Positions 8,852 through 17,738 of a stretch of DNA of 39,085 nucleotides are shown here, piece by piece (position 1 is the stretch's first letter; each line of letters starts with the position of its first letter). The DNA lies in assembly GCA_964612995.1 (NCBI GenBank), contig CAZTGE010000025.1:1-39085 (forward strand). Reading direction: 5' to 3'. The notes below the pieces were generated by a model that made no database searches, had not been told where the DNA came from, and saw only the letters and a program-made list of their open reading frames with translations. The translations under genes were made by a program, and so were the position numbers. Source of the DNA: SLQH01 sp964612995. Its GTDB lineage: Bacteria; Planctomycetota; UBA11346.

Positions 8852-10699
8852 ATGGCAAACACCGAAGCCGCCAGTGCGCGCATCCAACCTCTGGCCGGTA
8901 TCCCGACCGACGACCACCAGGAGCGCCAGGGCGGAATCCCGATGCGGGTGCTGCTGCGCCCCCTGCTGCCGCCGCTCAAGCGCCACTTGCGCTACCTCGT
9001 GCTCGCCATCCTCACCGGCTGGGGCAAGTTCCTGCTGCCCCTGCTGATCCCCTGGCTCGCCAAGCAGGTGGTCGATCAGGTCATCACCGACGTCGACGAC
9101 TCGGCCCAGGCGCTGCACGACCTCCAGATCTACGCCGCCATCGGCTTCACCGCAGTGCTGTTGGTCGGCATCGCGACCTACTACCGTCATTTTCTCGCGG
9201 CCTCGCTGCGCGCGCGGGTCCAGCACCACCTGCGCAAGCAGCTGTTCCATCACATCCAACGCCTGTCGATGCGTTTTTTCGCCCACCACCATTCGGGTTC
9301 GCTCGGCTCGCGGGTATCCAAGGACATCACCCACGCCGGGCTGATCGTCGACAAAGGCATCATCCAGCTGTCGATGGACCTGGTCAGCTTCCTCGTCTGC
9401 GCGATCCTGCTGGTGAGCATGAACTGGATCCTGGCGCTGATCACCTTCGTGTTGCTCTGCCTGATCGGCTGGTCCCTGCAGCATTTCCGCCCCCACATCC
9501 GTCGCCAGCGGCGCACGATCCAGGATGGCCAATCGCATATCACCGGACGCGCGGCCGAGTTCTTCGCCGGGATCTCGGTGGTCAAGGCCTTCGCCGGCGA
9601 ACAACGCTCGGGGCGCGCCTTCGCCGCCACCAGCCGCTACGTCTGCGATCTCGAGGAACGCAATTCGCATCTGCAGGGCAGCTACATGGGGCTGTCCTTC
9701 GGCCTGTTGCTGCTGATCCAATGCTGCGTGGTCTTCGTCGGCGCCTACCTGATCATCACCCAGCCCGAAACGCTGACCAAGGGCGAACTGGTCGCCTTCC
9801 TGCTCTACATCGGCTTCATCAACGGCTCGCTCCAGCGCCTGCTCGATGCGATGCTGCTGCTCGAAGACGGCTTCGCCGCGCTCGAACGCATCGATGAGAT
9901 CCTCAAGGTCGCCCCCGCCCCGGCCGATGCCCCCGAGGCCTGCACCCCGCCGATCTCCGGCACTCTGACCCTGCACGGCGTCGACTTCGCCTACGAACCC
10001 GACAAGCCGGTGCTGCACGACTTCTCCTTCCGTTTCGAATCGGGCAAGACCTACGCCCTGGTCGGCCCCTCCGGCGGCGGCAAGAGCACCATCTGCCAGC
10101 TGGCCCTGCGCTTCTACGACCCCCAGGGCGGCCAGGTGTTCATCGACGGCCACGACCTGCGTGACATCGACCAGGGCTGGTACCGCCACCACGTCGCGGT
10201 GGTGCTGCAGGATCCGATCATCTTCTCCGGCAACGTGCGCGAGAACATCGGCTTCGGCAAGGACGACCCGACCGACATGGAGATCGCCGCCGCGGCCACC
10301 CGCGCCCAGGCCCATGATTTCATCGAAGCCCTCGACGAAGGCTACGACACCACCCTCGGCGAGCGCGGCGTCAGCCTCTCCGGTGGCCAGCGCCAACGCA
10401 TCGCCATCGCCCGCGCCTTGATGCGCAACCCCCGGATCCTGATCCTCGACGAAGCGACCTCGGCACTCGACACCATGACTGAACGCAGCATCCAGGAGGT
10501 CATCGACGGCCTCCAGGGCTCGCGCACAGTATTGGTCATCGCCCACCGCCTCTCCACGGTGCGCAACGTCGATTGCATCCTGGTGATCAAGGACGGGCAA
10601 CTCGTGGAACACGGGACCTACGATGAACTGCTCGCCGCCAACGGCGTCTTCGCCGAGCTGGCCGAGGAGCAGGACGAGACCGCTCCGCGCCCAGGCTGA
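8852..10699 (+). CDS. MsbA-type ABC exporter (fused permease and ATPase)
   Basis: A 615-residue half-transporter expected to work as a homodimer in the inner membrane, exporting a lipid, peptide or drug. Residues about 40-340 hold six membrane helices (type I exporter fold). The ATPase domain at about 370-605 has Walker A GPSGGGKST (405-413), Q-loop VVLQDP, signature LSGGQ (509-513), Walker B ILILDEAT (529-536) and the H-loop IAHRLST. Both ATG 8852 (AGGG six bases upstream) and ATG 8942 (GGCGGA upstream) are possible starts; the first 30 residues look non-conserved, so the shorter form may be correct. It stands alone, 96 bp after the peptidase gene and on the same strand. A link to export of the peptidase is not implied, because that protein has its own signal peptide. 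Confidence 0.9.
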   Translation: MANTEAASARIQPLAGIPTDDHQERQGGIPMRVLLRPLLPPLKRHLRYLVLAILTGWGKFLLPLLIPWLAKQVVDQVITDVDDSAQALHDLQIYAAIGFTAVLLVGIATYYRHFLAASLRARVQHHLRKQLFHHIQRLSMRFFAHHHSGSLGSRVSKDITHAGLIVDKGIIQLSMDLVSFLVCAILLVSMNWILALITFVLLCLIGWSLQHFRPHIRRQRRTIQDGQSHITGRAAEFFAGISVVKAFAGEQRSGRAFAATSRYVCDLEERNSHLQGSYMGLSFGLLLLIQCCVVFVGAYLIITQPETLTKGELVAFLLYIGFINGSLQRLLDAMLLLEDGFAALERIDEILKVAPAPADAPEACTPPISGTLTLHGVDFAYEPDKPVLHDFSFRFESGKTYALVGPSGGGKSTICQLALRFYDPQGGQVFIDGHDLRDIDQGWYRHHVAVVLQDPIIFSGNVRENIGFGKDDPTDMEIAAAATRAQAHDFIEALDEGYDTTLGERGVSLSGGQRQRIAIARALMRNPRILILDEATSALDTMTERSIQEVIDGLQGSRTVLVIAHRLSTVRNVDCILVIKDGQLVEHGTYDELLAANGVFAELAEEQDETAPRPG

Positions 10700-10884
10700 A
10701 TGCCCCGACGCGAGACCCGCCTTTGACGGGACCCTCAAAACCCGAGGGCAAGCATTCGAACGGCACGAATCGTGGACAGGAGGTCGGCCGAGCGAGGCGT
10801 GGTTTCCGCCGTAAATGGGCCGCAGTCCCGCCGAGAACGCCAGCGAAGCGGCGAGTGACGACAGAAGAGCGTGGGAGTACGCGC

Positions 10885-11017
10885 CAGGGCCGCTCAAAGC
10901 CCGGCCCCTGGGAGCGCCGAGCACCAGCTCGGCATGGAAACAGGGGGTCACAACATGGGTCCATCATGCGATGGACCCATGTTGTGACCCCGTCATCCCG
11001 AGCTTTGAACGGCCCTG
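10885..11017. mobile_element. diverged 133-bp MITE-like element with inserted palindrome
   Basis: Starts with CAGGGCCGCTCAAAGC and ends with GAGCTTTGAACGGCCCTG, imperfect versions of the family ends. The left interior (GGGAGCGCCGAGCACCAGCTCGGCATGG) matches the corresponding part of the 163-bp form. The centre is instead a 22-bp perfect hairpin (10944-10991, four-base loop ATGC). The left flank, GAGTACGCGC (10875-10884), matches GGGTACGCGC (11189-11198) to the right of the adjoining element in 9 of 10 positions, so both elements may share one insertion history. Confidence 0.7.
10944..10991. repeat. 48-nt near-perfect palindrome (22-bp stem)
   Basis: Bases 10944-10965 and 10970-10991 are perfect reverse complements separated by ATGC. 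The stem carries GGGGTCACAACATGGGTCC. It sits inside a MITE-like element, replacing the interior seen in other copies. On either strand it would form a very stable hairpin. No T-tract follows. Confidence 0.85.
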
Positions 11018-11025
11018 GGGTACGC

Positions 11026-11188
11026 CAGGGCGACTCAAAGCTCGCACATGAGGGCCATGCCTCGCCTCCACCTGCGTCACTACGACCCAAGCACCAAAGA
11101 GAGCCGGGCGGTTTGACGCAGGTGGAGGCGACGCAAGGCATGCCGACCTGGGGATCGGCGCTCCCGGGGCGAGCTTTGAGCGGCCCTG
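11026..11188. mobile_element. 163-bp MITE-like element, copy 2 (inverted)
   Basis: This has the same length as copy 1 and is essentially its reverse complement: ends CAGGGCGACTCAAAGCTCGC (11026-11045) and GCGAGCTTTGAGCGGCCCTG (11169-11188), with the same inner pair of Cys-codon-free inverted repeats around CCTCCACCTGCGTC and GACGCAGGTGGAGG. GGGTACGC occurs immediately left (11018-11025) and right (11189-11196). The right end has two changes relative to the consensus terminus. It contains CATGC direct repeats at 11056 and 11139, 83 bp apart, that explain the shorter copy 3. Confidence 0.8.
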
Positions 11189-11300
11189 GGGTACGCGCCT
11201 CTGACCCTTGCCCCGGCGACGGTGCGGCGTACAAAGCCGGGCATGCACGCCGAGTCCATCGTAGTCGTCACCTGAACCGCATGCGTCCGCCTCCGGCGCC

Positions 11301-11330
11301 ACACGGGGCGGCCTGCGGGCCGCCCCGTGT
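11301..11330. repeat. 13-bp G+C hairpin upstream of valS
   Basis: ACACGGGGCGGCC (11301-11313) pairs perfectly with GGCCGCCCCGTGT (11318-11330) across TGCG. It lies 43 bp before the valS start. It could be a leader-transcript hairpin; no T-tract follows, and I see no T-box sequence. Confidence 0.6.
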
Positions 11331-11373
11331 CGTTCCGGGACGCGGTGATCACGCCTGTACCGCCGAGCCAGCC

Positions 11374-14127
11374 ATGCCCGACCCCATCGATCTGCCCACG
11401 ACCTACCGCGCCATCGAGCACGAAGCCGACGTCTACCGGCGCTGGGACGAAGCCGGCTGCTTTGCCGCCGGGGCCGGCAAGCGCGCGGACAAGCCGACCT
11501 ACTGCATCATGATCCCGCCGCCGAACGTGACCGGCAACCTGCACATGGGCCATGCGCTGAACAACACCCTGCAGGACACCCTGATCCGCTGGAAGCGGAT
11601 GCAGGGCTTCGACACCCTGTGGCAGCCGGGGGCGGACCACGCCGGCATCGCGACCCAGTCGGTGGTCGCCAAATCGCTCGACGAAGCGGGTGAACCAAGC
11701 AAGGAGGAGCTCGGGCGCGAGCGTTTCCTGGAGAAGGTCTGGGAATGGAAGGAGCAGTACGGCGGCAACATCAACCGCCAGTTGCGCAAACTCGGCGCCA
11801 GCTGCGATTGGTCGCGCGAACGCTTCACCATGGATGCGGGCCTGTCGCGCGCAGTGCGCGAGAATTTCGTCCGTCTCTACGAGGCCGGGCTGATCTACAA
11901 GGGCGAGCGGATGGTCAACTGGTCGCCCGTGCTCCAGACCGCGCTGTCCAACGACGAGGTCGAGATGGAGGAGGTCGACAGCTGCATGTGGAAGCTGCGC
12001 TACCCGCTCAGCGACGGCTCCGGTCACATCGACGTCGAGACCACCCGCCCCGAGACCTTCTTCGGCGACACCGCGGTCGCGGTCCACCCCGAGGACCCGC
12101 GCTATGCCGCGTCCATCGGCAAGACGGTCACCCTGCCGATCGTCGGTCGCGAGATCCCGGTGATCGGCGACACCCACGCCGACCCGGGCAAGGGCACCGG
12201 GGCGGTGAAGATCACCCCCGCCCACGACCCCAACGACCATGAGGTCGGCAAGCGCCACGACCTGCCGCTGGTGCGGGTCATCGGCCTCGACGGCCACATG
12301 CTCGAAGGCGCGTCCCGGTATGCGGGCATGGAGCGTTTCGCCTGCCGCAAACAGCTGCTCGCCGATCTCGAGGCCGATGGCGTCCTCCAAGGCGCCACAC
12401 CGATCCGTCACGCGGTCGGCCATTGCTACCGCTCGCATGTGCCCATCGAGCCGATGGTCACCGAGCAATGGTTCTGCAGCATGCGCCCGCTGGCCGAACG
12501 CGCGCTGGCCGAGACCCGCGCCGGCCGGGTCAGCTTCCACCCCGAACGCTGGGCCAAGGTCTACGCCCACTGGCTGGAGAACGTCCAGGACTGGTGCCTC
12601 TCGCGTCAGATCTGGTGGGGGCATCGCATCCCGGCCTGGACCTGTTCCGCCTGCGGCGAGCTGATCGTAGTGCGCGAGGATCCCACGCGCTGTCCCGCCT
12701 GCGGCGGCACCGCGCTCGAGCAGGATCCGGACGTGCTCGACACCTGGTTCTCCTCCGCCCTGTGGCCCTTCTCCACGCTCGGGTGGCCGGCCGACACCGC
12801 CGAACTGGCGCGTTATTACCCCACCGACAGCCTGGTCACCGACCGCGGCATCATCTACCTCTGGGTCGCACGGATGGTGATGATGGGCCTGTTCGACCTC
12901 GACACCCGCCCCTTCGACGATGTCTACATCCACGGCACCGTGCTCGACGAGACCGGGACCAAGATGTCCAAGTCGCTCAAGAACGGCATCGACCCGTTGG
13001 TGATGATCGACGGCGGCAACATGGAATACCACCCCGGCGGCAGCAAGCAGGCCCAGTTCTACGAGTGCCCCGGCTATGGCGCCGATGCCGTACGCTCGAC
13101 CCTGTTGGACATGACCACCGAGGGTCAGGACCTCAAGCTCTCGCCCAACCGCTTCGAGGCCGGGCGCAATTTCGCCAACAAGATCTACAACGCGGGGCGC
13201 TTCCTGCTGCTCAACCTCTCGCAGCGCCCCCGCGAGCGGATGGTGACGCGCGAGGACCTGATCACCGCGCCCCTCGGCTTCGAGGAACAGTGGATCCTCG
13301 ACCGTTTGCAGGCGGCGACGGCAGACTGCCAGCGCGCGCTGGCCAAGTACCGTTTCTCGGACTACATGAACAGCGCCTACCGCTTCTTCCGCGACGATCT
13401 CTGCGACTGGTACCTGGAGTGGGCCAAGCGCCAGTTCCGCGCCGGCCCGGAAGAGGCCGAATGCAGCGACCGCGTGCTGATCCACTGCTTCGACCAGGTG
13501 CTCAGGCTGCTGCACCCGGCGATGCCCTTCCTCACCGAACTGCTGTGGCAGCAGTTGCAGCCGCTGGTCGGTGGCACCGCCTGGGCCCCCGATACCTTCC
13601 TCATGCTCCAGCCCTGGCCCGAGGTCGATGAGGCCATGGTGGTGCCCGGACTCTGTGAGGCCATGGAACTGCTGCAGGCGGTGGTCTCCGGCATCCGTCA
13701 GGTGCGCAACGAGATGGGCCTGCCCGATCGCGAGCAGCTCGCGGTGCTCATCGAGCCCCAAGCCGACGAGCAACTGGCCGCGCGCATCGAGGCCGCGCTG
13801 CCCTTCCTCGCCGACCGCGCCAACGCCAGCGTGCGCATCGCCGACCTGGCCAGTGTGACCACCCGCGGCCTGACCGCCGTCGTCGGCACCATCAGCATGC
13901 GGGTCGAGTTCACCGGCGAGCAGGAGGAACTGCTCACCGGGTACCGCGCTCGGCTGGAGAAGCAGCTGGCGGCCAAACAGAAGGCGGCCAAGGGCAAACA
14001 GGCCCGGCTGGACAATCCCGGCTACGTCAACAAGGCCCCGGCCGCGAAGGTCCAGGAGACCCGCGATCTGCTCGCCGCCGATGAGGCCGAGATCGCCAAA
14101 CTCCAGGCGACCATCGCCGGGCTCTGA
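11374..14127 (+). CDS. valS: valine--tRNA ligase
   Basis: A class I aminoacyl-tRNA synthetase (917 residues) that charges tRNA-Val in the cytoplasm. Visible landmarks: PPPNVTGNLHMGHALN with the HIGH-type signature HMGH at 57-60; the editing (CP1) domain with VETTRPETFFGDTAVAVHP; a zinc ribbon C424-x2-C427-x12-C440-x2-C443; DVLDTWFSSALWPFSTLGWP; and KMSKS at 530-534. The C-terminal anticodon-binding domain ends in a Lys-rich coiled coil (RLEKQLAAKQKAAKGKQARLDNPGYVNKAPA). After KMSKS the usual KGN is LKN, and an insertion (about 545-565, GGNMEYHPGGSKQAQFYECPG) precedes GADAVRSTL. The frame is open far upstream into the repeat island, but MPDPIDLPTTY at 11374 is the natural start. Confidence 0.96.
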   Translation: MPDPIDLPTTYRAIEHEADVYRRWDEAGCFAAGAGKRADKPTYCIMIPPPNVTGNLHMGHALNNTLQDTLIRWKRMQGFDTLWQPGADHAGIATQSVVAKSLDEAGEPSKEELGRERFLEKVWEWKEQYGGNINRQLRKLGASCDWSRERFTMDAGLSRAVRENFVRLYEAGLIYKGERMVNWSPVLQTALSNDEVEMEEVDSCMWKLRYPLSDGSGHIDVETTRPETFFGDTAVAVHPEDPRYAASIGKTVTLPIVGREIPVIGDTHADPGKGTGAVKITPAHDPNDHEVGKRHDLPLVRVIGLDGHMLEGASRYAGMERFACRKQLLADLEADGVLQGATPIRHAVGHCYRSHVPIEPMVTEQWFCSMRPLAERALAETRAGRVSFHPERWAKVYAHWLENVQDWCLSRQIWWGHRIPAWTCSACGELIVVREDPTRCPACGGTALEQDPDVLDTWFSSALWPFSTLGWPADTAELARYYPTDSLVTDRGIIYLWVARMVMMGLFDLDTRPFDDVYIHGTVLDETGTKMSKSLKNGIDPLVMIDGGNMEYHPGGSKQAQFYECPGYGADAVRSTLLDMTTEGQDLKLSPNRFEAGRNFANKIYNAGRFLLLNLSQRPRERMVTREDLITAPLGFEEQWILDRLQAATADCQRALAKYRFSDYMNSAYRFFRDDLCDWYLEWAKRQFRAGPEEAECSDRVLIHCFDQVLRLLHPAMPFLTELLWQQLQPLVGGTAWAPDTFLMLQPWPEVDEAMVVPGLCEAMELLQAVVSGIRQVRNEMGLPDREQLAVLIEPQADEQLAARIEAALPFLADRANASVRIADLASVTTRGLTAVVGTISMRVEFTGEQEELLTGYRARLEKQLAAKQKAAKGKQARLDNPGYVNKAPAAKVQETRDLLAADEAEIAKLQATIAGL

Positions 14128-14153
14128 CACGGCTGAGCTCTCCCTCAGAGCCC

Positions 14154-14176
14154 CCGCCGGTCCGCTGGGCCGGCGG
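14154..14176 (+). terminator. weak hairpin after valS
   Basis: CCGCCGG (14154-14160) pairs with CCGGCGG (14170-14176) 26 bp after the valS stop codon. The stem is G+C-rich but no T-run follows, so it may only stabilise the transcript end or mark a factor-dependent terminator. The rest of 14128-14366 shows nothing further. Confidence 0.3.
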
Positions 14177-14366
14177 CGAAGCGCCAGGGACTCGGTCGCC
14201 ACGGCCGTTTGTCGCAATGACGCGATCCGGACCACGAACGTGTCGACTGAGCGTGATGGCGCGAGGAGTTCCTGGGAAGCACGGGGCGTCGGCCAACGGC
14301 GATCGAGGTGAAAGAGCGGAGGCCGGGACGCCATTTCAATGGCGAACCACCAACCGGGAGACCGCC

Positions 14367-14552
14367 ATGGGTTACACCACCACGCGCGAACACGGCCATC
14401 TCGATCTCCACGAGCGGCTGGCCTGGCTCGACATGTCGATCATGCTCGCCCTCCAGTCCGGGGACCGTCGTCACTTGCACGACTGGGACCGCGAACGCCG
14501 TAGCCTGCGTCGGCTGCTCGACTTCAACCCACGCCCCCAGCGCGTCGCCTGA
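14367..14552 (+). CDS. small hypothetical protein (61 aa)
   Basis: A short hydrophilic protein, MGYTTTREHGHLDLHERLAWLDMSIMLALQ in outline and ending in LLDFNPRPQRVA, with a probable helical core. GGGAG at 14356-14360 lies six bases before the ATG, the main reason to accept it. There is no signal, membrane or metal motif and I do not recognise a family. It sits between valS and another small unknown gene on the same strand. Confidence 0.55.
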   Translation: MGYTTTREHGHLDLHERLAWLDMSIMLALQSGDRRHLHDWDRERRSLRRLLDFNPRPQRVA

Positions 14553-14605
14553 AGCTGCGTTGTGGCGGCGGTGGCGGGTCGGCGCCAGCCGCGTATGCTG
14601 CGGCA

Positions 14606-15082
14606 ATGGACACGCACACCGACACCCCCGAACCGTCTGCGAGCGATACCGACCAGCTGCGCGCGAGCATCGAGGCCGAACTCGCCCAGCAAGCGGCGGT
14701 CGAGAATTTCCAGGCTGAACGCCCCGATCTGTGGATCCACGTCCAACGGGTGACCCAGATCATCGACTGGCAGGAAGAGGCCGAAGACGGATGCTTCCCT
14801 CCCGGGTCGGTCTTCCTCCACACCGGCCTGCCCGATCAGCAGGTGTTCTCGCTCAAGCGGGTGCTCGAGATCAGCCTCGACACCTGCTGTGCGGTGATCG
14901 AGATCCACGGCGACAACGAACTCGAAGCCGGGACCGCGGTCATCCCGCTCGAGGCGGTGACCTGGATCGGTCTGCCGGAGCAACGCATCCCCCTGACCTT
15001 CGAGATGCGCGGGCTCACCGCCAGCGAGCCACCCGTACGCGAGCGCACCGCCCGGCTCGAGAGCGACCCGGGCGCGCGTTGA
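14606..15082 (+). CDS. hypothetical protein (158 aa)
   Basis: A soluble acidic protein that I do not recognise. A helical, Ala/Glu-rich N-terminus (QLRASIEAELAQQAAVENFQAE) is followed by a beta-rich part (VFSLKRVLEISLDTCCAVIEIHGDNELEAGTAVIPLEAVTWIGLP). The last part carries the regular pattern of a small beta-barrel or PilZ/LSM-like fold, but no diagnostic residues allow that claim. Start ATG 14606 lacks an obvious Shine-Dalgarno. It lies 51 bp before the small Cys-rich gene and may be co-transcribed with it. Confidence 0.65.
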   Translation: MDTHTDTPEPSASDTDQLRASIEAELAQQAAVENFQAERPDLWIHVQRVTQIIDWQEEAEDGCFPPGSVFLHTGLPDQQVFSLKRVLEISLDTCCAVIEIHGDNELEAGTAVIPLEAVTWIGLPEQRIPLTFEMRGLTASEPPVRERTARLESDPGAR

Positions 15083-15133
15083 ACCCGGGGCCAGGCAGCC
15101 TAGAACGGACGCCATCGAGCCAAGGAGACGCCG

Positions 15134-15274
15134 ATGGCCACGCGCTACGATCCCGCGAACTGCCCTTGCGATCATCCCTGCCCACGCAACCGCGACTGCG
15201 AGGCCTGCAAGCGCTACCATCACGGCAGCGGCAGCCAGACCGCGTGCGAACGGCGAGCCGAGGCCGACGACTGA
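15134..15274 (+). CDS. small cysteine-rich protein (46 aa)
   Basis: A 46-residue protein with six cysteines (positions 10, 12, 16, 22, 25, 38) in the pattern NCPCDHPCPRNRDCEACKRYHH...ACERR. GGAG (15123-15126) is seven bases before the ATG. The arrangement CxC-x3-CPRxxxCExCxxxHH-x-CER resembles small Cys-rich proteins that I recall from clostridia and other anaerobes (patterns like CERHGxCEACxxHH), which probably bind zinc or another metal. No function is established. It is the third of three small genes after valS and is followed by a 123-bp gap containing the minor hairpin GCGGTT-CTAC-AACCGC (15339-15354). Confidence 0.7.
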   Translation: MATRYDPANCPCDHPCPRNRDCEACKRYHHGSGSQTACERRAEADD

Positions 15275-15397
15275 CCCGGGCTTGATGCCACCCCCTGCCG
15301 CGCACCCCGCGCCCCGCTGGTTCTTGCCCGTCCGACCGGCGGTTCTACAACCGCGGGACGCTGGCCGGATCCCGGTCGGCACCGCGGGGAGGTGAGC

Positions 15398-17470
15398 ATG
15401 GCCGACACGCAGACGATCAAACAACGCGAGTCCTGGGGCAGTCGGGCCGCGTTCGTACTTGCCGCCATCGGCTCGGCGGTCGGCCTGGGCAACCTCTGGG
15501 GCTTCCCGTACAAGCTGTACGCCTACGGCGGCGGCGCCTTCCTCATCCCCTACTTCATCGCCATGGTGGTCATCGGCCTGCCGCTGCTGATCATGGAGTT
15601 CGCCGTCGGCCACTGGGCCCAGAACTCTGCTCCCGGCTCGTTCGCGCGCATCCTCCGCCGCCACCGCTTCGTCGGTTGGTGGCTGAGCCTGCTCGCCTTC
15701 GTGATCATCACCTACTACGTCGTCATCCTCGCCTACTGCACCATCTACCTGTGGCACAGCCTCGGCGGCATGTTCGGCGCATCGGTCCCCTGGGCGCACA
15801 GCGCCGACGCCGCGGGTCAGCACTTCGCATCGGTTCACGCCGCCGGTGAATCCGGTGGCCCGCATTGGCCGGTGGTCCTGGGCAGCCTGGTCACCTGGCT
15901 GCTGATCTACTTCTGCCTGTTCCGCGGGGTCAGATGGGTCAGCAAGGTGGTTCTGCTCACGGTGCCGCTGCCCTGGTTGATGCTGGTCGTGCTTACCGTG
16001 CGCGGTCTGACGCTCGAGGGTTCCCAGACCGGTCTGAGCTTCTACCTCGATCCCGACTGGTCCAAGCTGGCCGTCGCCTCGACCTGGCAGATGGCTTTCG
16101 GCCAGGTGTTCTTCACTCTCAGCCTCGGCTTCGCGGTGATGCTCAGCTATGCCTCCTTCCTCCACCGCCGCAGCGATCTGAACAACAACGCCGCGATCAT
16201 CGCCCTCGGCGATCTGGCCACCAGTTTCGTCGCCGGCCTCGCCGTGTTCGGCACCCTCGGCGCCCTCGCCTTCACCCAGGGCGAAGCGGTCGAAGAGGTG
16301 GTGAGCGCCGGCCCGGGCCTCGCCTTCGTCTCCTTCCCCTACGCCCTGGCCCAACTGCCCGAGGGCGTGGCGGTGTTCAGCTTCATCTTCTTCATCGCCC
16401 TGCTGACCCTGGGCATCGACTCGGCCTTCTCCATCGTCGAAGCCGTCCAGGCGGCGGTGAACGACAACAAGAAGAAATGGTGGCGCGGCGCCTGGACCCT
16501 ACCGGCAATCTGCGGCATCGGCTTCCTGCTGAGCATCACCTACAGTCTGCGCGGCGTCGGACTCGACTGGCTCGGGCTGATCGATGCGGAGATCAACGGG
16601 CCCTTCGGAATCCTCTCGGTGGCCCTGGCCGAGTGCCTGGTGGTCGGCTACGCCTGGAAGGGCGAATTCATCGCCACCATGCGTGCCCACGCCAACGAGC
16701 GCAGCGACTGGAAACTCGGTCGGTGGTGGGACGTGATCGTGCGCTACATCGCGCCCTTCCTGCTGATGGCGATCATCGCCTGGTCGATGGCCGACTGGGT
16801 ACGCCAGGAACAATGGTCGCTGGTCATCGCCGCTGGCGTGTTCGCGCTGGTCCCGGTGGTCATCCTGCTGCTCATGCGCGGCGATGCGCACCAGGACGAG
16901 GGCTGCAAGCCAGAGCGCCATCAGGGGGTGCCCACCGCCGCCATCCTCGGCCTGCCGGTCGCCGCCGGCGTGCTGGGCATGGTGGTCGGCTGCATCCTGA
17001 TCGGCCCCACCCGCCGCGCCGCCAGCGCCGATTGGCTCAGCAGCACCCGCGCCACCGTCGCTCTGCAACGCAGCGTGATCGATGACGCGGCCCTGCCGAG
17101 CGAGGACCGCGAGCGGATCCTCGCCCTGCTCACGCCGCTGGAGCAGCGCGTCGCCGCACTCACGCTCACAGACGCGGCCGGGGCGCGCGACGACATCGAG
17201 CAATCCCTCGAGCGACTCGAGCAGGCCTGTCCGGAGACGCTGGTGACGACGATCGAACAGGCGGGCACAGCCCCCTACGTCGCCAAGGACCTCGGCAGCA
17301 CCGCCTACGCCGTATTGGCGATCGCGATGATCGCCATTTCCGGCGGTCTGGCCCTGTGTTTCTTCAAGGCGATCCAAGCCGCGGGCAGCGGCGACACCGC
17401 CTACGATCTGCCGCCGGCAGACGACTCCGACGCCCCGCAGACCGAGACGACGGAGGGGCCGCCCTCCTAG
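15398..17470 (+). CDS. neurotransmitter:sodium symporter (SNF) family transporter
   Basis: A 690-residue sodium-coupled transporter, probably for an amino acid or amine, in the inner membrane. The family signature GSAVGLGNLWGFPY (25-38) forms the first, unwound helix that binds sodium and substrate; ten to eleven further helices follow, with typical TLGIDSAFSIVEA and LNNNAAIIALGDL segments. It is clearly longer than LeuT-like members (about 510): after a helix near 520-540, a hydrophilic helical stretch of about 90 residues (536-628) precedes one more membrane helix (about 633-656) and a polar tail. ATG 15398 has GGGGAGG five bases upstream; GTG 15392 is rejected. The gene stands alone; the substrate is not evident. 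Confidence 0.9.
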   Translation: MADTQTIKQRESWGSRAAFVLAAIGSAVGLGNLWGFPYKLYAYGGGAFLIPYFIAMVVIGLPLLIMEFAVGHWAQNSAPGSFARILRRHRFVGWWLSLLAFVIITYYVVILAYCTIYLWHSLGGMFGASVPWAHSADAAGQHFASVHAAGESGGPHWPVVLGSLVTWLLIYFCLFRGVRWVSKVVLLTVPLPWLMLVVLTVRGLTLEGSQTGLSFYLDPDWSKLAVASTWQMAFGQVFFTLSLGFAVMLSYASFLHRRSDLNNNAAIIALGDLATSFVAGLAVFGTLGALAFTQGEAVEEVVSAGPGLAFVSFPYALAQLPEGVAVFSFIFFIALLTLGIDSAFSIVEAVQAAVNDNKKKWWRGAWTLPAICGIGFLLSITYSLRGVGLDWLGLIDAEINGPFGILSVALAECLVVGYAWKGEFIATMRAHANERSDWKLGRWWDVIVRYIAPFLLMAIIAWSMADWVRQEQWSLVIAAGVFALVPVVILLLMRGDAHQDEGCKPERHQGVPTAAILGLPVAAGVLGMVVGCILIGPTRRAASADWLSSTRATVALQRSVIDDAALPSEDRERILALLTPLEQRVAALTLTDAAGARDDIEQSLERLEQACPETLVTTIEQAGTAPYVAKDLGSTAYAVLAIAMIAISGGLALCFFKAIQAAGSGDTAYDLPPADDSDAPQTETTEGPPS

Positions 17471-17738
17471 CCGAGCGTGCCGCCATCTGGCACACCGTAC
17501 GCATGTATCGGTGCGTGGACCCCGCACAGGCGGCTCCGGGCGCGCGATCTTCGAGCCATTGCGCGAGGTATCTCGCCCCCCGACGACGAAAGCGTCATCT
17601 GGGGGGCATCGGCAGGCCTCGCCCATCGCGAAACCGAGCGCCAACGCTCCCGTCACCGGGCCCCGCGCCCCCAGCCCCTGGCCCCGCTCCGATCCCGGAT
17701 TCACGGCGCCCTGACCGACAGAAAGACAGAAAGACAGC

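Larger units (their letters stand above)
10700..11373. repeat. intergenic repeat island upstream of valS
   Basis: No gene is supported in these 674 bp. The segment holds a diverged copy of the 5' repeat (about 10780-10876, shared landmarks ATGGGCCGCAG and GGCGAGTGACGACAGA), then two adjacent MITE-like elements (10885-11017 and 11026-11188) separated by GGGTACGC, and finally a G+C-rich hairpin (11301-11330). The valS promoter must lie in or after this island. The block looks like a landing site for several small repeat families. Confidence 0.75.
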